The notes beneath the pieces were generated by a model. The model was not told the origin of the DNA, ran no database searches, and worked only from the letters and a program-made list of their open reading frames with translations. Below are positions 45,799-55,492 of a stretch of DNA of 64,000 nt, piece after piece. The stretch's first letter is position 1. The number at the start of each line of letters is the position of its first letter. The DNA comes from Caldilineaceae bacterium (GTDB taxonomy: Bacteria > Chloroflexota > Anaerolineae > Caldilineales > Caldilineaceae): the NCBI GenBank assembly GCA_022823185.1, contig JAJDXQ010000037.1:58660-122659 (forward strand), given 5' to 3'. The translations under genes and the position numbers were made by a program.

Positions 45799-45884
45799 GC
45801 GCAGAAGGAAGTAAGGCAGGGACTGGTGTGGGCAACTTGAGTCACAGCGTTTCGGAATAGGCTTTTCACTATGGGGAGAGAGGG

Positions 45885-46886
45885 ATGCAATACGTGAATT
45901 TTGGCAGCGCGGGCGTGAAGGTTTCGCGTGTGGCGCTGGGACTTGGACTGCGGGGACAGCACGATGAAAAGGAGGCGCGCAATCTGGTGGCGGCTACGCT
46001 GGATTTGGGGGTGAATCTGTTCGACTGCGCCAACATTTATGGGCTAGGGGACGACCGGGCTTACAGAGGCACGTCAGAGGCGCTGCTGGGGAAGGCGTTG
46101 CAGGGAAGGCGCGACGAGGTTGTTATTACAACGAAGGTGCGCGGGGAGATTGGAGACGGGCCCAACGACAGCGGCCTCTCCCGTTACCACATTCTGCGCG
46201 AGGCGGAGCGTTCGCTGCGGCGGCTGGATACGGACCGAATCGACGTTTACCTGATTCACGGGCTGGATGAAACGACGCCGGTAGAGGAGACGTTTCATGC
46301 GCTGGACAGCCTGGTGCAGCAGGGCAAGGTGCGCTATGTAGGCATCTGCAACCACCAGGCGTGGCAGGTGGTGAAGGCGCTGCGCGTGCAGGAGCGGTTG
46401 AACGCGGCGCCGGCGATCACGGTGCAGAATCCGTACAATCTGCTCAACCGGGAGCTGGAACGGGAGATGTTCCCGATGGTGGCGGAGATGGGGTTGGGTG
46501 TGATGGTGTACAGCCCGCTGGCGGTAGGCCTGCTGAGCGGGACGTACTCGCCGGACAGCATGCCGGAGGAGAACAGTTTGTGGGGCGGGCGGCGGCGGCA
46601 CGCGTACCAGGACACCTTGCGAGAGCGGGCTGCAGAGGTGGTGGCGGAGGTGATCGCGGTGGCGGAGCGGGTTGGGGCGACGCCGGGCCAGGTGTCACAG
46701 GCGTGGATTCTTTCGCGGCCGGAGGTGACGTGCATTATTTCGGGCGCGGATGTGCCGGCGCATATCGAGGACACGGTGGGCGCGGTGGGGTTGGAACTGC
46801 CGGCGGAGGAGATCAGGCGGTTGGATATTGTGTCGGCTGGTTTGCAGACGGTGTTGGATGGAGCCGTATTTGAGCCGGACCGGTGA
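45885..46886 (+). CDS. Aldo/keto reductase
   Basis: 333-residue NAD(P)H-dependent reductase with TIM-barrel fold. The catalytic tetrad is visible as Asp47, Tyr52 (FDCANIYG), Lys84 (TTKV) and His125 (YLIHG). GGGGAGAGAGGG precedes the ATG. The sequence resembles the YajO/YghZ-type branch. Its end is 12 bases from the convergent DUF488 gene. Confidence 0.93.
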   Translation: MQYVNFGSAGVKVSRVALGLGLRGQHDEKEARNLVAATLDLGVNLFDCANIYGLGDDRAYRGTSEALLGKALQGRRDEVVITTKVRGEIGDGPNDSGLSRYHILREAERSLRRLDTDRIDVYLIHGLDETTPVEETFHALDSLVQQGKVRYVGICNHQAWQVVKALRVQERLNAAPAITVQNPYNLLNRELEREMFPMVAEMGLGVMVYSPLAVGLLSGTYSPDSMPEENSLWGGRRRHAYQDTLRERAAEVVAEVIAVAERVGATPGQVSQAWILSRPEVTCIISGADVPAHIEDTVGAVGLELPAEEIRRLDIVSAGLQTVLDGAVFEPDR

Positions 46887-46898
46887 GGGGTCGGCGTT

Positions 46899-47357
46899 TC
46901 AGGCGGGATCCTGTGGTTGGAGGTGCTCGATCTCGATATTGATTCCGCCCCATTTTTCGCGGAGGTATTCGGCGACGAGACGGCGGTGGCAGTGGTGCGG
47001 TTTGTGCTCGCTGCACAGGAGACAGGCGTTATCGAAGAGTTCCGGTTGGAACTCTTCTTCGATCTTGCGGGAGATCATGAGGTTGCGAAATGAACGCTCA
47101 TAGGCTTCCCAAGTTCCTTTCTTCTTTCGGAAGGCGTCGCGAATGTCCTGCGTGGGCGCGAGTTGGGGAAGATAGAGGTAGTCTATCTTGCCGATTTCAT
47201 GCAGGAAATACCTGAGGTCATGCTGCTTAGCAAAGCCGGAGAGCTGCGAACGGTTGTTGAGGCGGGTGTCGATCAGCGTGCGTACCCCGGACCGTTTTAG
47301 TTGGGTGAAAAAGGTTTCGGCGCTTTTTCCGGTAAAGCCGATGGTATAGAGTTTCAT
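46899..47357 (-). CDS. DUF488 family protein
   Basis: 152-residue cytoplasmic protein of unknown function. Family marks: start LYTIGFTGKSAETFFTQL and the CLLCSEHKPHHCHR block with Cys112, Cys115 and a His/Cys cluster that may bind metal. Length is normal for the family. Confidence 0.9.
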   Translation of the reverse strand: MKLYTIGFTGKSAETFFTQLKRSGVRTLIDTRLNNRSQLSGFAKQHDLRYFLHEIGKIDYLYLPQLAPTQDIRDAFRKKKGTWEAYERSFRNLMISRKIEEEFQPELFDNACLLCSEHKPHHCHRRLVAEYLREKWGGINIEIEHLQPQDPA

Positions 47358-47625
47358 TTCAGAGTACCTGCCGCGGCGCCTCAGGCAGTATTCCGCGCCC
47401 TGCCGTTGAACGCCCGCGATTGACTGAATGCCACTTCGGCTTGGTCGTCCTGCCCGAAGAGCCGTCTACGCGGCGCATGATGATAGCCACTTGACGGATT
47501 GCGTTATGAACATTCCCTGCCATTTGAGAGGCGCAGCGGCTCCTCCGCCGCCGGCAAAATCGGACGGCCATTGAACCCTGACTTGATGACCGCCTAGCCC
47601 CTTTCCGCCTTCTGATTGCATCCAA

Positions 47626-47946
47626 TTACGTCCAAGTCAATGACGGTTTCTCGCCTGTCAGTGACTTTCCCTTTTGTCCTTGCTGACTTACTGCGAATGG
47701 TCTTCCGATTCGGTAGGCGGCTGAAGAGCCGATGCGCAGACCGTAGATGACAGCATCGGGACGGCTGGCAAGCAGGCGCTTCGCGGCCCGGACATCGTCA
47801 GCGTCGATTTCATAGGCGCCGGTTTCGATGTCAATGACCAGGTAGCTGCCTTCGTACTCCGGCTCAACTTTTCTTCGCAGCCTTTGGCGAAAGATCGCAT
47901 CCCCTTTTGCAGCAACTTCCTCGGGCGTGTATTTGGTATATGGCAT
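47626..47946 (-). CDS. Small conserved hypothetical protein
   Basis: 106 residues: KYTPEEVAAKGDAIFRQRLR, then EYEGSYLVIDIETGAYEIDADD and AVIYGLRIGSSAAYRIG. This pattern is common as a small conserved protein in cyanobacteria and Chloroflexota, where it often pairs with an aspartyl-protease-like gene. No such partner is seen in the 268 bases downstream. A toxin-antitoxin-like role has been suggested for similar pairs; here it is speculation. Confidence 0.7.
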   Translation of the reverse strand: MPYTKYTPEEVAAKGDAIFRQRLRRKVEPEYEGSYLVIDIETGAYEIDADDVRAAKRLLASRPDAVIYGLRIGSSAAYRIGRPFAVSQQGQKGKSLTGEKPSLTWT

Positions 47947-47993
47947 TGGGTCCTACTCCTTTTGCCTCGCCAGGGCTGCAGCCAGCGATCAGC

Positions 47994-49619
47994 TCAGACC
48001 ACCACGGCCATGCCTTCGTTGCCGGTGTCGGCGGCGCCGCTGAGCGCGCCGGTTTCGGGGTCTATGTGGAGGGCGTGGACGAGGGCGAGGCCGCCGTGGC
48101 TGTAGGGGATGTGGAGTGCGGGATGGCGCTTGTTGATTTCATCGAGCACCCAGATGGGGATGCGGCGCTGGCAGTTGATGGCATCGAGCTGGCAGTCGAA
48201 GCGGGGGGCGTGGACGGCTTTTTCGATGTCCATGCCGAAGTCGATGACGTTGAGGATAACCTGGAGGACGGAGGTGATAATGCGGGTGGCGCCGGGTGCG
48301 CCCAGGACGAGGAGGGGCTGGGACGCGCCGTCGGAAGATTCTTTGCCGTAGACGATGGTCGGGGTCATGCCGGTGGTGCGGCCCTTGCCGGGCGCGATCG
48401 AGTTTGGATGTCCGGGCAGGGGGTTGAAGTTGACCATCGAGTTGTTGTACATGAAGCCGAGGCCCGGGGTGATGACGCCGGATGAAGAGCCGAGGGAGTG
48501 GGTGAGGGAGACGCAGTTGCCCTGGTCGTCGATAACGGAGACATGGGTGGTGTGCGGAGTCTCTGGTTGGGGGGGCGCGGGTTCGATAGGCTGGCCGCTG
48601 TCGATGCGTTCGCGCCAGTAGGCGGCCCGATCCGCGGACATCATCCAGTCGAGGGGCACGGCCTCGAAGTCGGTGTCGGCCATGTGCGGGTTGCGGTCGG
48701 CGAAGGCGGCCTTCATGGCGAGGCCGACGGTGTAGATGTAGTCGGCTGAGTTGTGGCCCATGGCGGCAAGGTCGTAGCCTTCGAGGATGTTGAGGATGGC
48801 GATGAGTGTTGCGCCGCCGTGGGGCGGGGTTGCGCTGGTGACGGTGTGGCCGCGGTAGCTGCCGGACAGGGAGGCGTCCTCGCGCAAGGCGTAGTTTTCA
48901 AAGTCCTGGCGGGTGACGAAGCTGCCGTTGGCGGCGAGGTCGGAGGCCATGCGCTCCATGAGCTGGCCGTGGTAGAAGTCTTCGCAGCCGTGTTGGATGA
49001 TGTGGCGCAGTGAGGCGGCATAGTCGGGGTTGCGCAGGGTATCGCCGGTGTCATAGGGTTGGCCGTCGTCTCGGAGGTAGATGCGACGGGCCTCCGGGTT
49101 GCTGTTGATGTAGTCGCGCAGGCTCATCCCCTCCCAGTACTGGTTGGAGCGCTTCCAGCCGACAGCCAGGGAATCGGTGACAGTGAAGCCGTCGGCGGCG
49201 GCGCGGATGGCCGGTTCCGCGGCCTGACCGAAGTCGATGGCGCCCCAACGTTCGAGAAGAGCGGCGAACATTTTGACGGCGCCCGGCGTGCAGACGGAGG
49301 TGTAGCCGGCTTCATTGACGTTATTTTCGAGGAAGAAGCCCCAGCCGCCGGGATTGGGACGGATCAGCTTGTCCACCCACATATCATCCTTGACGAGCGC
49401 GCCGGCGAGCGCGGGGGCGTCAATGCCGATGGAGCCGGACTGGCCCGCCATGTGGAGATTGATCACGGCATAGCCGCCGATGCCGCACATTTGCGGGTTC
49501 ACGACGGCCTGGACGAGAGCGGCGGTGACGGCGGCATCGATGGCGTTGCCGCCGGACATGAGGACTTTGGCCCCGGCTTCAACGGCGAGCGGTTGTTGGG
49601 CAGAGATTGCGGCGGGCAT
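47994..49619 (-). CDS. Gamma-glutamyltransferase family protein
   Basis: 541-residue Ntn-hydrolase that self-cleaves to two subunits and acts on gamma-glutamyl compounds such as glutathione. The cleavage/nucleophile motif is Thr357-Thr358-His359 (HTTHVSVID), with the first Thr as nucleophile by comparison with the family. The glycine-rich GSSSGVITPG and the C-terminal GSPGATRIITSVLQV-type block are also present. ATG 49619 (MPAAISAQQPLA) is chosen; the frame is open to 49787 but that would overlap the next gene. No signal peptide is seen, so it is probably cytoplasmic. Confidence 0.92.
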   Translation of the reverse strand: MPAAISAQQPLAVEAGAKVLMSGGNAIDAAVTAALVQAVVNPQMCGIGGYAVINLHMAGQSGSIGIDAPALAGALVKDDMWVDKLIRPNPGGWGFFLENNVNEAGYTSVCTPGAVKMFAALLERWGAIDFGQAAEPAIRAAADGFTVTDSLAVGWKRSNQYWEGMSLRDYINSNPEARRIYLRDDGQPYDTGDTLRNPDYAASLRHIIQHGCEDFYHGQLMERMASDLAANGSFVTRQDFENYALREDASLSGSYRGHTVTSATPPHGGATLIAILNILEGYDLAAMGHNSADYIYTVGLAMKAAFADRNPHMADTDFEAVPLDWMMSADRAAYWRERIDSGQPIEPAPPQPETPHTTHVSVIDDQGNCVSLTHSLGSSSGVITPGLGFMYNNSMVNFNPLPGHPNSIAPGKGRTTGMTPTIVYGKESSDGASQPLLVLGAPGATRIITSVLQVILNVIDFGMDIEKAVHAPRFDCQLDAINCQRRIPIWVLDEINKRHPALHIPYSHGGLALVHALHIDPETGALSGAADTGNEGMAVVV

Positions 49620-49707
49620 CTGGTTCAGGCTCCTGTTTGGAAAGGGGGCGCCGGCGTGGGGGCGCGGCCGGCAGGCGGGCGCGGTTGGGTGGAGCGGGCA
49701 GTTTACT

Positions 49708-50544
49708 CTATAGCGAGCTGACGATACGAATGTTGGTTGCGGTGAGTTCTTTCTGGTCCCGTTCCGAAGGAATGAGGCGGAATTCAAAGATATGATCGCG
49801 ACTTGGGAGATAGTCTTTTACTGAGTCATCCTGCATCATCGAGAAATGGAAGAAGGCGCTCTCGTAGGGGGAGTCGGGGCTCTTGCGTTTGTCGACCAGC
49901 CAAAGGTGCGGGGACACCTTGGTGAGGAAGCGCATATAGCCGAAGCCCTTGTCCTCGTTGTAGTAGTAGCACCAGCCGCGCACGGTAGAGTCGGGCTGTC
50001 CCCAGTTGGCGACGCCGTCGGGGACGGGCAGGAGATTGGGGATCAGGTAGCCGGACATGAAGAGATCCACCTCCTGACGCAGGCTGCCGGAGACATTGTC
50101 GAAGGCGACCACTTCCACGCGGCAGCCCTTATTCTGGAGCGCGCGCACGACCTGGACAAAATCTCCGTCACCGGTCGCGATGAGAACTCTGTCGAGGTTT
50201 TCAGACTGGAGCAGCGCATCCACAGCCAGGTCCAGATCGGAGTTGGCTTTGGCGTAGCGGTTGCCGGCTTCGTCATCGTACCAGCGCACGTTCTTTATGA
50301 TAACCTTGTAGCCCAGATCCCGCAATGCGGAGTGAAAACGAAAGGCGCCGACTCGGTAGTCGAAATCCCACTGGGCGCGTTCTGCGTCGTGGGTAACGTA
50401 GGCGTTCAATCGGACGGGTTCGCCCATGTCGCGGCAGGCGAATTCGCGCAGGACATCATACTGCATACGAGAACCGCCATTGCGGTAGATGTTGGCGGCA
50501 TCCACATAAACTCCGACTTTGACTTGAGATTGTTGCCAGACCAT
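49708..50544 (-). CDS. NYN-domain ribonuclease-like protein with cold-shock-like C-terminus
   Basis: 278 residues. The N-terminal NYN/LabA (PIN-like) domain spans about 8-165 with acidic active-site residues in VDAANIYRNG (Asp15), NSDLDLAVDAL and ATGDGDFVQVVRAL. The C-terminal 85 residues look like a divergent cold-shock (S1-like) domain: GWCYYYNEDKGFGYMRFL, ESAFFHFS and KELTATNIRIV correspond to the GxVxxFNxEKGFGFI, VFVHFS and AxNV parts. An RNA-binding nuclease is the natural reading. AAAGGA lies before ATG 50544. Confidence 0.85.
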   Translation of the reverse strand: MVWQQSQVKVGVYVDAANIYRNGGSRMQYDVLREFACRDMGEPVRLNAYVTHDAERAQWDFDYRVGAFRFHSALRDLGYKVIIKNVRWYDDEAGNRYAKANSDLDLAVDALLQSENLDRVLIATGDGDFVQVVRALQNKGCRVEVVAFDNVSGSLRQEVDLFMSGYLIPNLLPVPDGVANWGQPDSTVRGWCYYYNEDKGFGYMRFLTKVSPHLWLVDKRKSPDSPYESAFFHFSMMQDDSVKDYLPSRDHIFEFRLIPSERDQKELTATNIRIVSSL

Positions 50545-50825
50545 TGTAAATCCTTTGGGACAAGCTGGTTTTAGTTTGTGTGTGCAGACATTTGAACTGG
50601 ATGCAGAATTTGTACAGATTTATTGTACTTCATGAATGGGAACTGTACGAGCGGCGGATACCAAGCGCGGGAATCGTAGAGGCCGTGGCGTGCGACAGAA
50701 TCGGGATGTTGTATATTTGCCCTTATCGGTTAAGATAGAACGGTCCTGCGTCAGGTGATAGATTCGGCAGATATTCGCTGGTTTGGGCTTATTCAGCGTA
50801 CCGCAATGTTCGAGGGACAGCAACA

Positions 50826-51398
50826 ATGTTGAGCGCACTTCTGAAGATATCCGGTGTCATTGACAACCTTTCGGAACGAGTTGGAAGTGTGTCGGTGGGC
50901 CTTGTCATTATCACGGTTGTGGTGGGGTTTTACAATGTGCTGGTTCGCTATCTCGGCCAGTTCATCGGCGTGCAGTTGTCCTCCAATCTCTTTATCGAGT
51001 TGCAGTGGTACTTGTACTCGCTGGTCTTCTTTTTGGGATTCGCGTATATCCTGAAGAACGGGATCAACGTACGCGTCGATTTCATCTACGCAAATTGGAG
51101 CAGGAAGCGCCAGGCATTGCTTGATTTCTGGGGACATCTGATTCTGCTTGTTCCCTACTGCGTGATTGGCATTTGGGTGACTGTAAATCCGGTTCTGACA
51201 TCGTGGCGGCAGTGGGAACTGTCGCCGGACCCGGATGGGTTGCCGCGTGCGCCGCTTAAGACGATGATCATCGTTGCCTTTGTCCTGCTGTTGTTGCAGG
51301 CAATATCGGAGTTGATCAAACTGTTCGCCGTAATCCGAGGGGCAGAGGACGAGGTCGAAGATCTGGCGGAGCACCAGGAGGCGTTGCGAATCGAGTAG
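50826..51398 (+). CDS. TRAP transporter small permease (DctQ)
   Basis: 190-residue four-span membrane subunit of a TRAP carboxylate importer. Family blocks: YNVLVRYLGQFIGVQLSSNL, IELQWYLYSLVFFLGFAYIL, NGINVRVDF. It is followed after 99 bases by DctM. Confidence 0.93.
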   Translation: MLSALLKISGVIDNLSERVGSVSVGLVIITVVVGFYNVLVRYLGQFIGVQLSSNLFIELQWYLYSLVFFLGFAYILKNGINVRVDFIYANWSRKRQALLDFWGHLILLVPYCVIGIWVTVNPVLTSWRQWELSPDPDGLPRAPLKTMIIVAFVLLLLQAISELIKLFAVIRGAEDEVEDLAEHQEALRIE

Positions 51399-51497
51399 AG
51401 GCGCCCGACACCGTTGCGGCAGGGCGCGAATCGTTGCAGGTTGGGGGCGGAGATTGCAGGAGCTTCACCACGCAGGACATGCGTAAAGGGAGTGACT

Positions 51498-52838
51498 ATG
51501 GGGTTGGAATGGCTGGCGATTGTGATGTTCGTACTGTTCTTTGTGCTGATCCTATACGGATATCCGGTGGCGTTTTCCTTTGCCGGAACCGCTTTCGTCT
51601 TCATGTTGATTGGTTGGGCGTTGGGCATATTCAACATGAACTGGATAAAGCTACTGCCCAACCGCTGGTTCGGCACGATGTCGGACTTTACGCTGCTGGC
51701 GATTATATTCTTCGTCTTTATGGGAGCGATATTCGAAAAGTCGGGGCTGGCGGAGCGGCTGTTGACGACGGTGGGCATCTTGCTGGGAGCGATGCGCGGG
51801 GGGCTGGCGCTGGCAGTGGTGTTGGTGGGTACGCTGTTGGCGGCGGCAACGGGCGTGGTTGCGGCGACTGTCATCGTGATGGGGTTGCTTTCGCTGCCGA
51901 TCATGGTGCGCTATGGATACAATCACAAGCTGGCGACGGGCATCATCACGGCGTCCGGAACGATGGCGCAGTTGTTGCCGCCCAGCCTTGTTCTGGTGGT
52001 GCTGAGCGATCAGATAGGCGTCGGGGTGGGCGATCTTTTTGTGGGCGCGTTGATTCCGGGGTTGATCCTTTCGGGGCTGTATGCGTTGTACGTGATCGGG
52101 ATTGCGATCGTTCGTCCGCAGGATGCGCCGGCTCTGCCGCCGGAGGCTCGGACGGTTCAAGGCGCTGCGCTGATGCGCCAGACATTGATTGCCGTGGTAC
52201 CGCCGGTCCTGCTGATTTTTTCTGTGCTGGGCAGCATTTTTCAAGGCATCGCCACACCGACGGAAGCTGGCGCTGTGGGCGCGATCGGCGCTTGCATCCT
52301 GACAGCGTTTAATCGCAATTTGAATTGGAAGCTGATCAAGGATGCGGCGCGCTCCACGGCAAACATCACTGCCCTGGTCATCATGATTCTGTTCTGTTCG
52401 ACCTACTTCGGGCTGGTCTTCGACCGGTTGGGAGGCCAGGACTATGTGCAGAGCCTGTTGACGAGTCTGCCGGGGGGATTTTGGGGCTTCGTGATTGTGG
52501 CCAACATCGCGATATTCCTGTTGGGCATCAATCTTGAGTTTATCGAGATCAGCTTTATCGCCATGCCCCTGTTTGTGCCTGCGGCGTTGGAGTTGGGTTT
52601 CACCAATGCGCAGATGGTCTGGTTTGGGGTGATGATGGCGATCAACCTGAATATGGCGTTCATTTCGCCGCCGGTGGGTTTCTCGCTCTTCTACCTGCAG
52701 AGTGTTGCGCCGCCGGAGGTGAAGACGGCGGATATTCATAAAGGCGCGTTGCCGTTCATGGTGCTGCAGGGCATCGCGCTTGTGATCGTTATCCTGGTTC
52801 CGGAAACGGTTACCTGGCTTGTCGACGCAGCATCGTAG
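51498..52838 (+). CDS. TRAP transporter large permease (DctM)
   Basis: 446-residue ion-coupled permease with about 12 spans. ATG 51498 ([12 protein letters not shown]) follows AAAGGGAG. Family blocks include [65 protein letters not shown] and [15 protein letters not shown] perfect-looking terminator follows. Confidence 0.95.
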   Translation: MGLEWLAIVMFVLFFVLILYGYPVAFSFAGTAFVFMLIGWALGIFNMNWIKLLPNRWFGTMSDFTLLAIIFFVFMGAIFEKSGLAERLLTTVGILLGAMRGGLALAVVLVGTLLAAATGVVAATVIVMGLLSLPIMVRYGYNHKLATGIITASGTMAQLLPPSLVLVVLSDQIGVGVGDLFVGALIPGLILSGLYALYVIGIAIVRPQDAPALPPEARTVQGAALMRQTLIAVVPPVLLIFSVLGSIFQGIATPTEAGAVGAIGACILTAFNRNLNWKLIKDAARSTANITALVIMILFCSTYFGLVFDRLGGQDYVQSLLTSLPGGFWGFVIVANIAIFLLGINLEFIEISFIAMPLFVPAALELGFTNAQMVWFGVMMAINLNMAFISPPVGFSLFYLQSVAPPEVKTADIHKGALPFMVLQGIALVIVILVPETVTWLVDAAS

Positions 52839-52859
52839 CGGACGAACTGGCAAGAAGGG

Positions 52860-52892
52860 GGCGGGCGTTGTGGACGCTCGCCTCTTTTTTTT
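52860..52892 (+). terminator. Intrinsic terminator of the TRAP permease operon
   Basis: Nine-bp stem GGCGGGCGT (52860-52868) / ACGCTCGCC (52874-52882) with one G-U pair and five-base loop, followed by eight T (52885-52892). Confidence 0.9.
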
Positions 52893-52928
52893 GGCCCCGA
52901 AACCAGATGGTTCTCGCCACTCCTGCGA

Positions 52929-54062
52929 TCAGTTCCGGCTTCGCCCCACATATTGCAGGTAGGAGCGCTCAGCCAAGCCGTGCCAGGCCTGGATCGCTTC
53001 GCGGAAGGCGGACCACTCTTTGTAGATGGAAGCGAAATCGGCGTCTGCGGCCGCGTTCTCGTCGAACAGCTCGAAGGTGGACTCTTCCGCGGCTGTCATC
53101 AGATCATTCGGGAAAGGGCGCAGATTGACTCCGCCATCGTTGATCAGACGATGGAGGGCGGCCGGGTTCCTGGCGTCGTAGCGCGCCGTCACTCTCACGT
53201 TGGCCTCGTACGCGGCGGTCTTTAGGGCTTCCTGATACTGCTGAGGCAGATCGTTCCACTTGTCCAGATTAATCTGGATTTCAACGGATGCACCGGGATC
53301 CCACCAGCCGGGGTAGTAGTAGTAGCTGGCTACTTTATGGAAGTTCATCCTTTCGTCTTCATAGGGTCCGATCCATTCGGCGGCGTCGATGGCTCCACTC
53401 TCCAGAGCCTGGAAAATTTCATTGCCAGGCAACATTTGCGGGGCAACGCCCAGCCGTTCCATCACCTGGCCGGCCATGCCGGGGATGCGCATTTTCAGCC
53501 CTGCCAGGTCGGAGACGGCGTTAATCTCCTTGTTAAACCAGCCGCCCATCTGCACGCCGGAGTTGCCGACCGGAAACTGAATGATATTGAACCGGGAGGC
53601 GTAGGCTTCGTGCAGCAGCTTCAAGCCGCCGCCTTCGTACAGCCATGCGTTCTGCTGTCGGACCGTCAGGCCGAAAGGCAGGCCCGTGCTAAATGCAGTC
53701 ACCGCTCCCCGGTGGGCATAGTAGTGGGAGACTGTGTGACCGATGGGGACGGCGCCTTCTTCGACGACGTTCAGCACTTCCAAGCCGGGCGCCAGTTCAC
53801 CGGCTGCACGGGGCAGGATTACGAATTTACCGTCGGTTAAGGCTGCGACGCGCTCGGCAACGACCTGCGCGCTCCAGAAGATGGAGTCCAGATCGGGCGG
53901 CCAGCTGGTTGCCATCTGCCACTCGACGGCGGGCAGGCTGGCGTCTTCCGCCACTGCGCCCGCGACCTGAATCGGCAGCATGAAGCCGGCCTGCTCACAG
54001 CCAGCTACGCCCAGTACGGCAGCGCCTGCCGCGGCCATTCCCAGAAATCGTCTGCGCTCCAT
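52929..54062 (-). CDS. TRAP transporter solute receptor (DctP/TakP-like), copy A
   Basis: 377-residue Tat lipoprotein receptor. N-terminus MERRRFLGMAAAGAAVLGVAGC has a twin-arginine motif and lipobox VAGC. The body matches the COG4663 (mannitol/chloroaromatic, TakP-like) group: [64 protein letters not shown] 54062 follows GGAGAAC. TakP relatives bind alpha-keto acids. It is convergent with the permease genes and paralogous to the next entry. Confidence 0.93.
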   Translation of the reverse strand: MERRRFLGMAAAGAAVLGVAGCEQAGFMLPIQVAGAVAEDASLPAVEWQMATSWPPDLDSIFWSAQVVAERVAALTDGKFVILPRAAGELAPGLEVLNVVEEGAVPIGHTVSHYYAHRGAVTAFSTGLPFGLTVRQQNAWLYEGGGLKLLHEAYASRFNIIQFPVGNSGVQMGGWFNKEINAVSDLAGLKMRIPGMAGQVMERLGVAPQMLPGNEIFQALESGAIDAAEWIGPYEDERMNFHKVASYYYYPGWWDPGASVEIQINLDKWNDLPQQYQEALKTAAYEANVRVTARYDARNPAALHRLINDGGVNLRPFPNDLMTAAEESTFELFDENAAADADFASIYKEWSAFREAIQAWHGLAERSYLQYVGRSRN

Positions 54063-54140
54063 TGCAGTGTTCTCCTTTCCTTGCACTTAAGCAGGAAAAG
54101 TCGAGAAATCTCATGCCATCGGCTTGAGAGTGGAACGAAA

Positions 54141-54168
54141 CGGGGGAGCGTTTGGCAACGTTCCCCCG
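54141..54168 (-). terminator. Hairpin after TRAP receptor copy B
   Basis: 12-bp stem CGGGGGAGCGTT (54141-54152) / AACGTTCCCCCG (54157-54168) with one G-U pair, four-base loop. On the minus strand it is followed by TTTCGTT, a weak T-tract. Confidence 0.7.
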
Positions 54169-54219
54169 CTTCTCGTCTCTTCACTCTATGGGAAGTTCCA
54201 TGCGCCTCACGTGCGCAAG

Positions 54220-55359
54220 TTAGCGACTTGTGCCTACGTACTGGAGGTAGCCGCGCTCGGCCAGGCCGTGCCAGGACTGGATGGCGTTGCGGAAGGCGGA
54301 CCATTCCTTCAGGATCGAAGCGAAGTCCGCGTCTTCGGCAGCGGTCTCGTCGAACAGTTCGAAGGAGGACTCTTCGGCGGCCTGCATGACATCATCGGGG
54401 AAGGGCAGCATGGTGATGTCGGCGTCGTTGATCAGGCGGCTGAGGGCGGCCGGGTTTTTGGCGTCGTAGCGCGCCATCATGGTTGCGTTGGCGGCGTAGG
54501 CGGCGGTCTTGAGGACCTCCTGATACTGTTCGGGGAGCTTGTTCCACTCATCCAGATTGACCTGGATTTCGAGGGATGGGCCCGGTTCCCACCAGCCGGG
54601 GAAGTAGTAGAAGCTGGCGGCTTTGTGGAAGCTCAGTTTTTCGTCGTCGTACGGGCCGACCCACTCGGCGGCGTCGATTGCGCCGGTCTGCAGGGCCTGG
54701 AAGATTTCTCCGCCGGGCAGAACCTGCACGGTAACGCCCAGACGGTCCATGACACGTCCGCCGAGTCCGGGGATGCGCATCTTCAGGCCTTCCATGTCGG
54801 CGACGGAGTTGATCTCCTTGTTGAACCAGCCGCCCATCTGCACGCCGGTGTTGCCGGCGGGGAACTGGATGGTGTTGAATTTTTCGGCGTAGACGGTTTG
54901 CAGCATTTCGAGGCCGCCGCCTTCATAGAGCCAGGCGTCCTGCTGGCGGGAGGTGAGGCCAAAGGGCATGGCGGTGCCGAAGGCGGTGATTGGGCTCTTG
55001 CCGACAAAGTAGTAGGAGGCTGTGTGGCCGATGGGGACGGCGCCCTCTTCGACGACATTGAGCACTTCCAGTCCGGGGGCCAACTCACCGGCGGCGCGGG
55101 CCTCGATCTTGAATTTGCCCTGGGTCATGGCTTCGACGCGTGCGGCAACGGTCTGCGCGCCGCCAAAGATTGTGTCGAGGGCCGGCGGCCAGCTGGTCGC
55201 CATCTGCCATTCAATTTCGGGCAGGCTCGAGTCTTCTGCCACGGCGCCTTCGATCTGACCCGGCGTCATGACGCCGGCCGTTTCACAGCCTGCAACGCTG
55301 AGGGCGGCTGCGCCGACGGCGCCCGTGGCGGCCACTTTCAGGAATCTTCTTCGATCCAT
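54220..55359 (-). CDS. TRAP transporter solute receptor (DctP/TakP-like), copy B
   Basis: 379-residue paralogue of the receptor above, with [20 protein letters not shown] signal (RRRFLK) and VAGC lipobox. It is very close in layout: [66 protein letters not shown]. It is closer to the family consensus than copy A. The two receptors may have split ligand specificity for one permease pair. Confidence 0.94.
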   Translation of the reverse strand: MDRRRFLKVAATGAVGAAALSVAGCETAGVMTPGQIEGAVAEDSSLPEIEWQMATSWPPALDTIFGGAQTVAARVEAMTQGKFKIEARAAGELAPGLEVLNVVEEGAVPIGHTASYYFVGKSPITAFGTAMPFGLTSRQQDAWLYEGGGLEMLQTVYAEKFNTIQFPAGNTGVQMGGWFNKEINSVADMEGLKMRIPGLGGRVMDRLGVTVQVLPGGEIFQALQTGAIDAAEWVGPYDDEKLSFHKAASFYYFPGWWEPGPSLEIQVNLDEWNKLPEQYQEVLKTAAYAANATMMARYDAKNPAALSRLINDADITMLPFPDDVMQAAEESSFELFDETAAEDADFASILKEWSAFRNAIQSWHGLAERGYLQYVGTSR

Positions 55360-55418
55360 TTCAGTTTCTCCTTCCTCTTGGAATTTTGTGTAAAAGAGAA
55401 TATGGGAGATGCCCTGCT

Positions 55419-55447
55419 ATTGTACTCAGGGCGGGGCATTCCCACAA
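55419..55447 (-). promoter_or_regulatory. Possible promoter of TRAP receptor copy B
   Basis: Minus strand TTGTGG (55447-55442), 17-base spacer, TACAAT (55424-55419), about 60 bases before ATG 55359. Confidence 0.4.
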
Positions 55448-55492
55448 AAGGCCAGTCGCGACCGGGCGGGGCGCGCAAATGGGGCGCGGCGC

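Larger units (their letters stand above)
45326..45884. other. Divergent regulatory region with two good promoters
   Basis: 559 bases without a gene. It holds a minus-strand promoter for the ABC operon and a plus-strand promoter for the aldo/keto reductase (separate entries). A short GTGGTCAGTGGTCAGTG tandem is at about 45578-45594. Confidence 0.6.

Noticed and set aside
47359..47625. 88-residue frame after the small conserved protein
   Set aside because: Arg/Ser-rich with no recognisable feature; no aspartyl-protease partner could be read in any frame.
49620..49787. N-terminal extension of gamma-glutamyltransferase
   Set aside because: It would overlap the NYN gene and has no family similarity.
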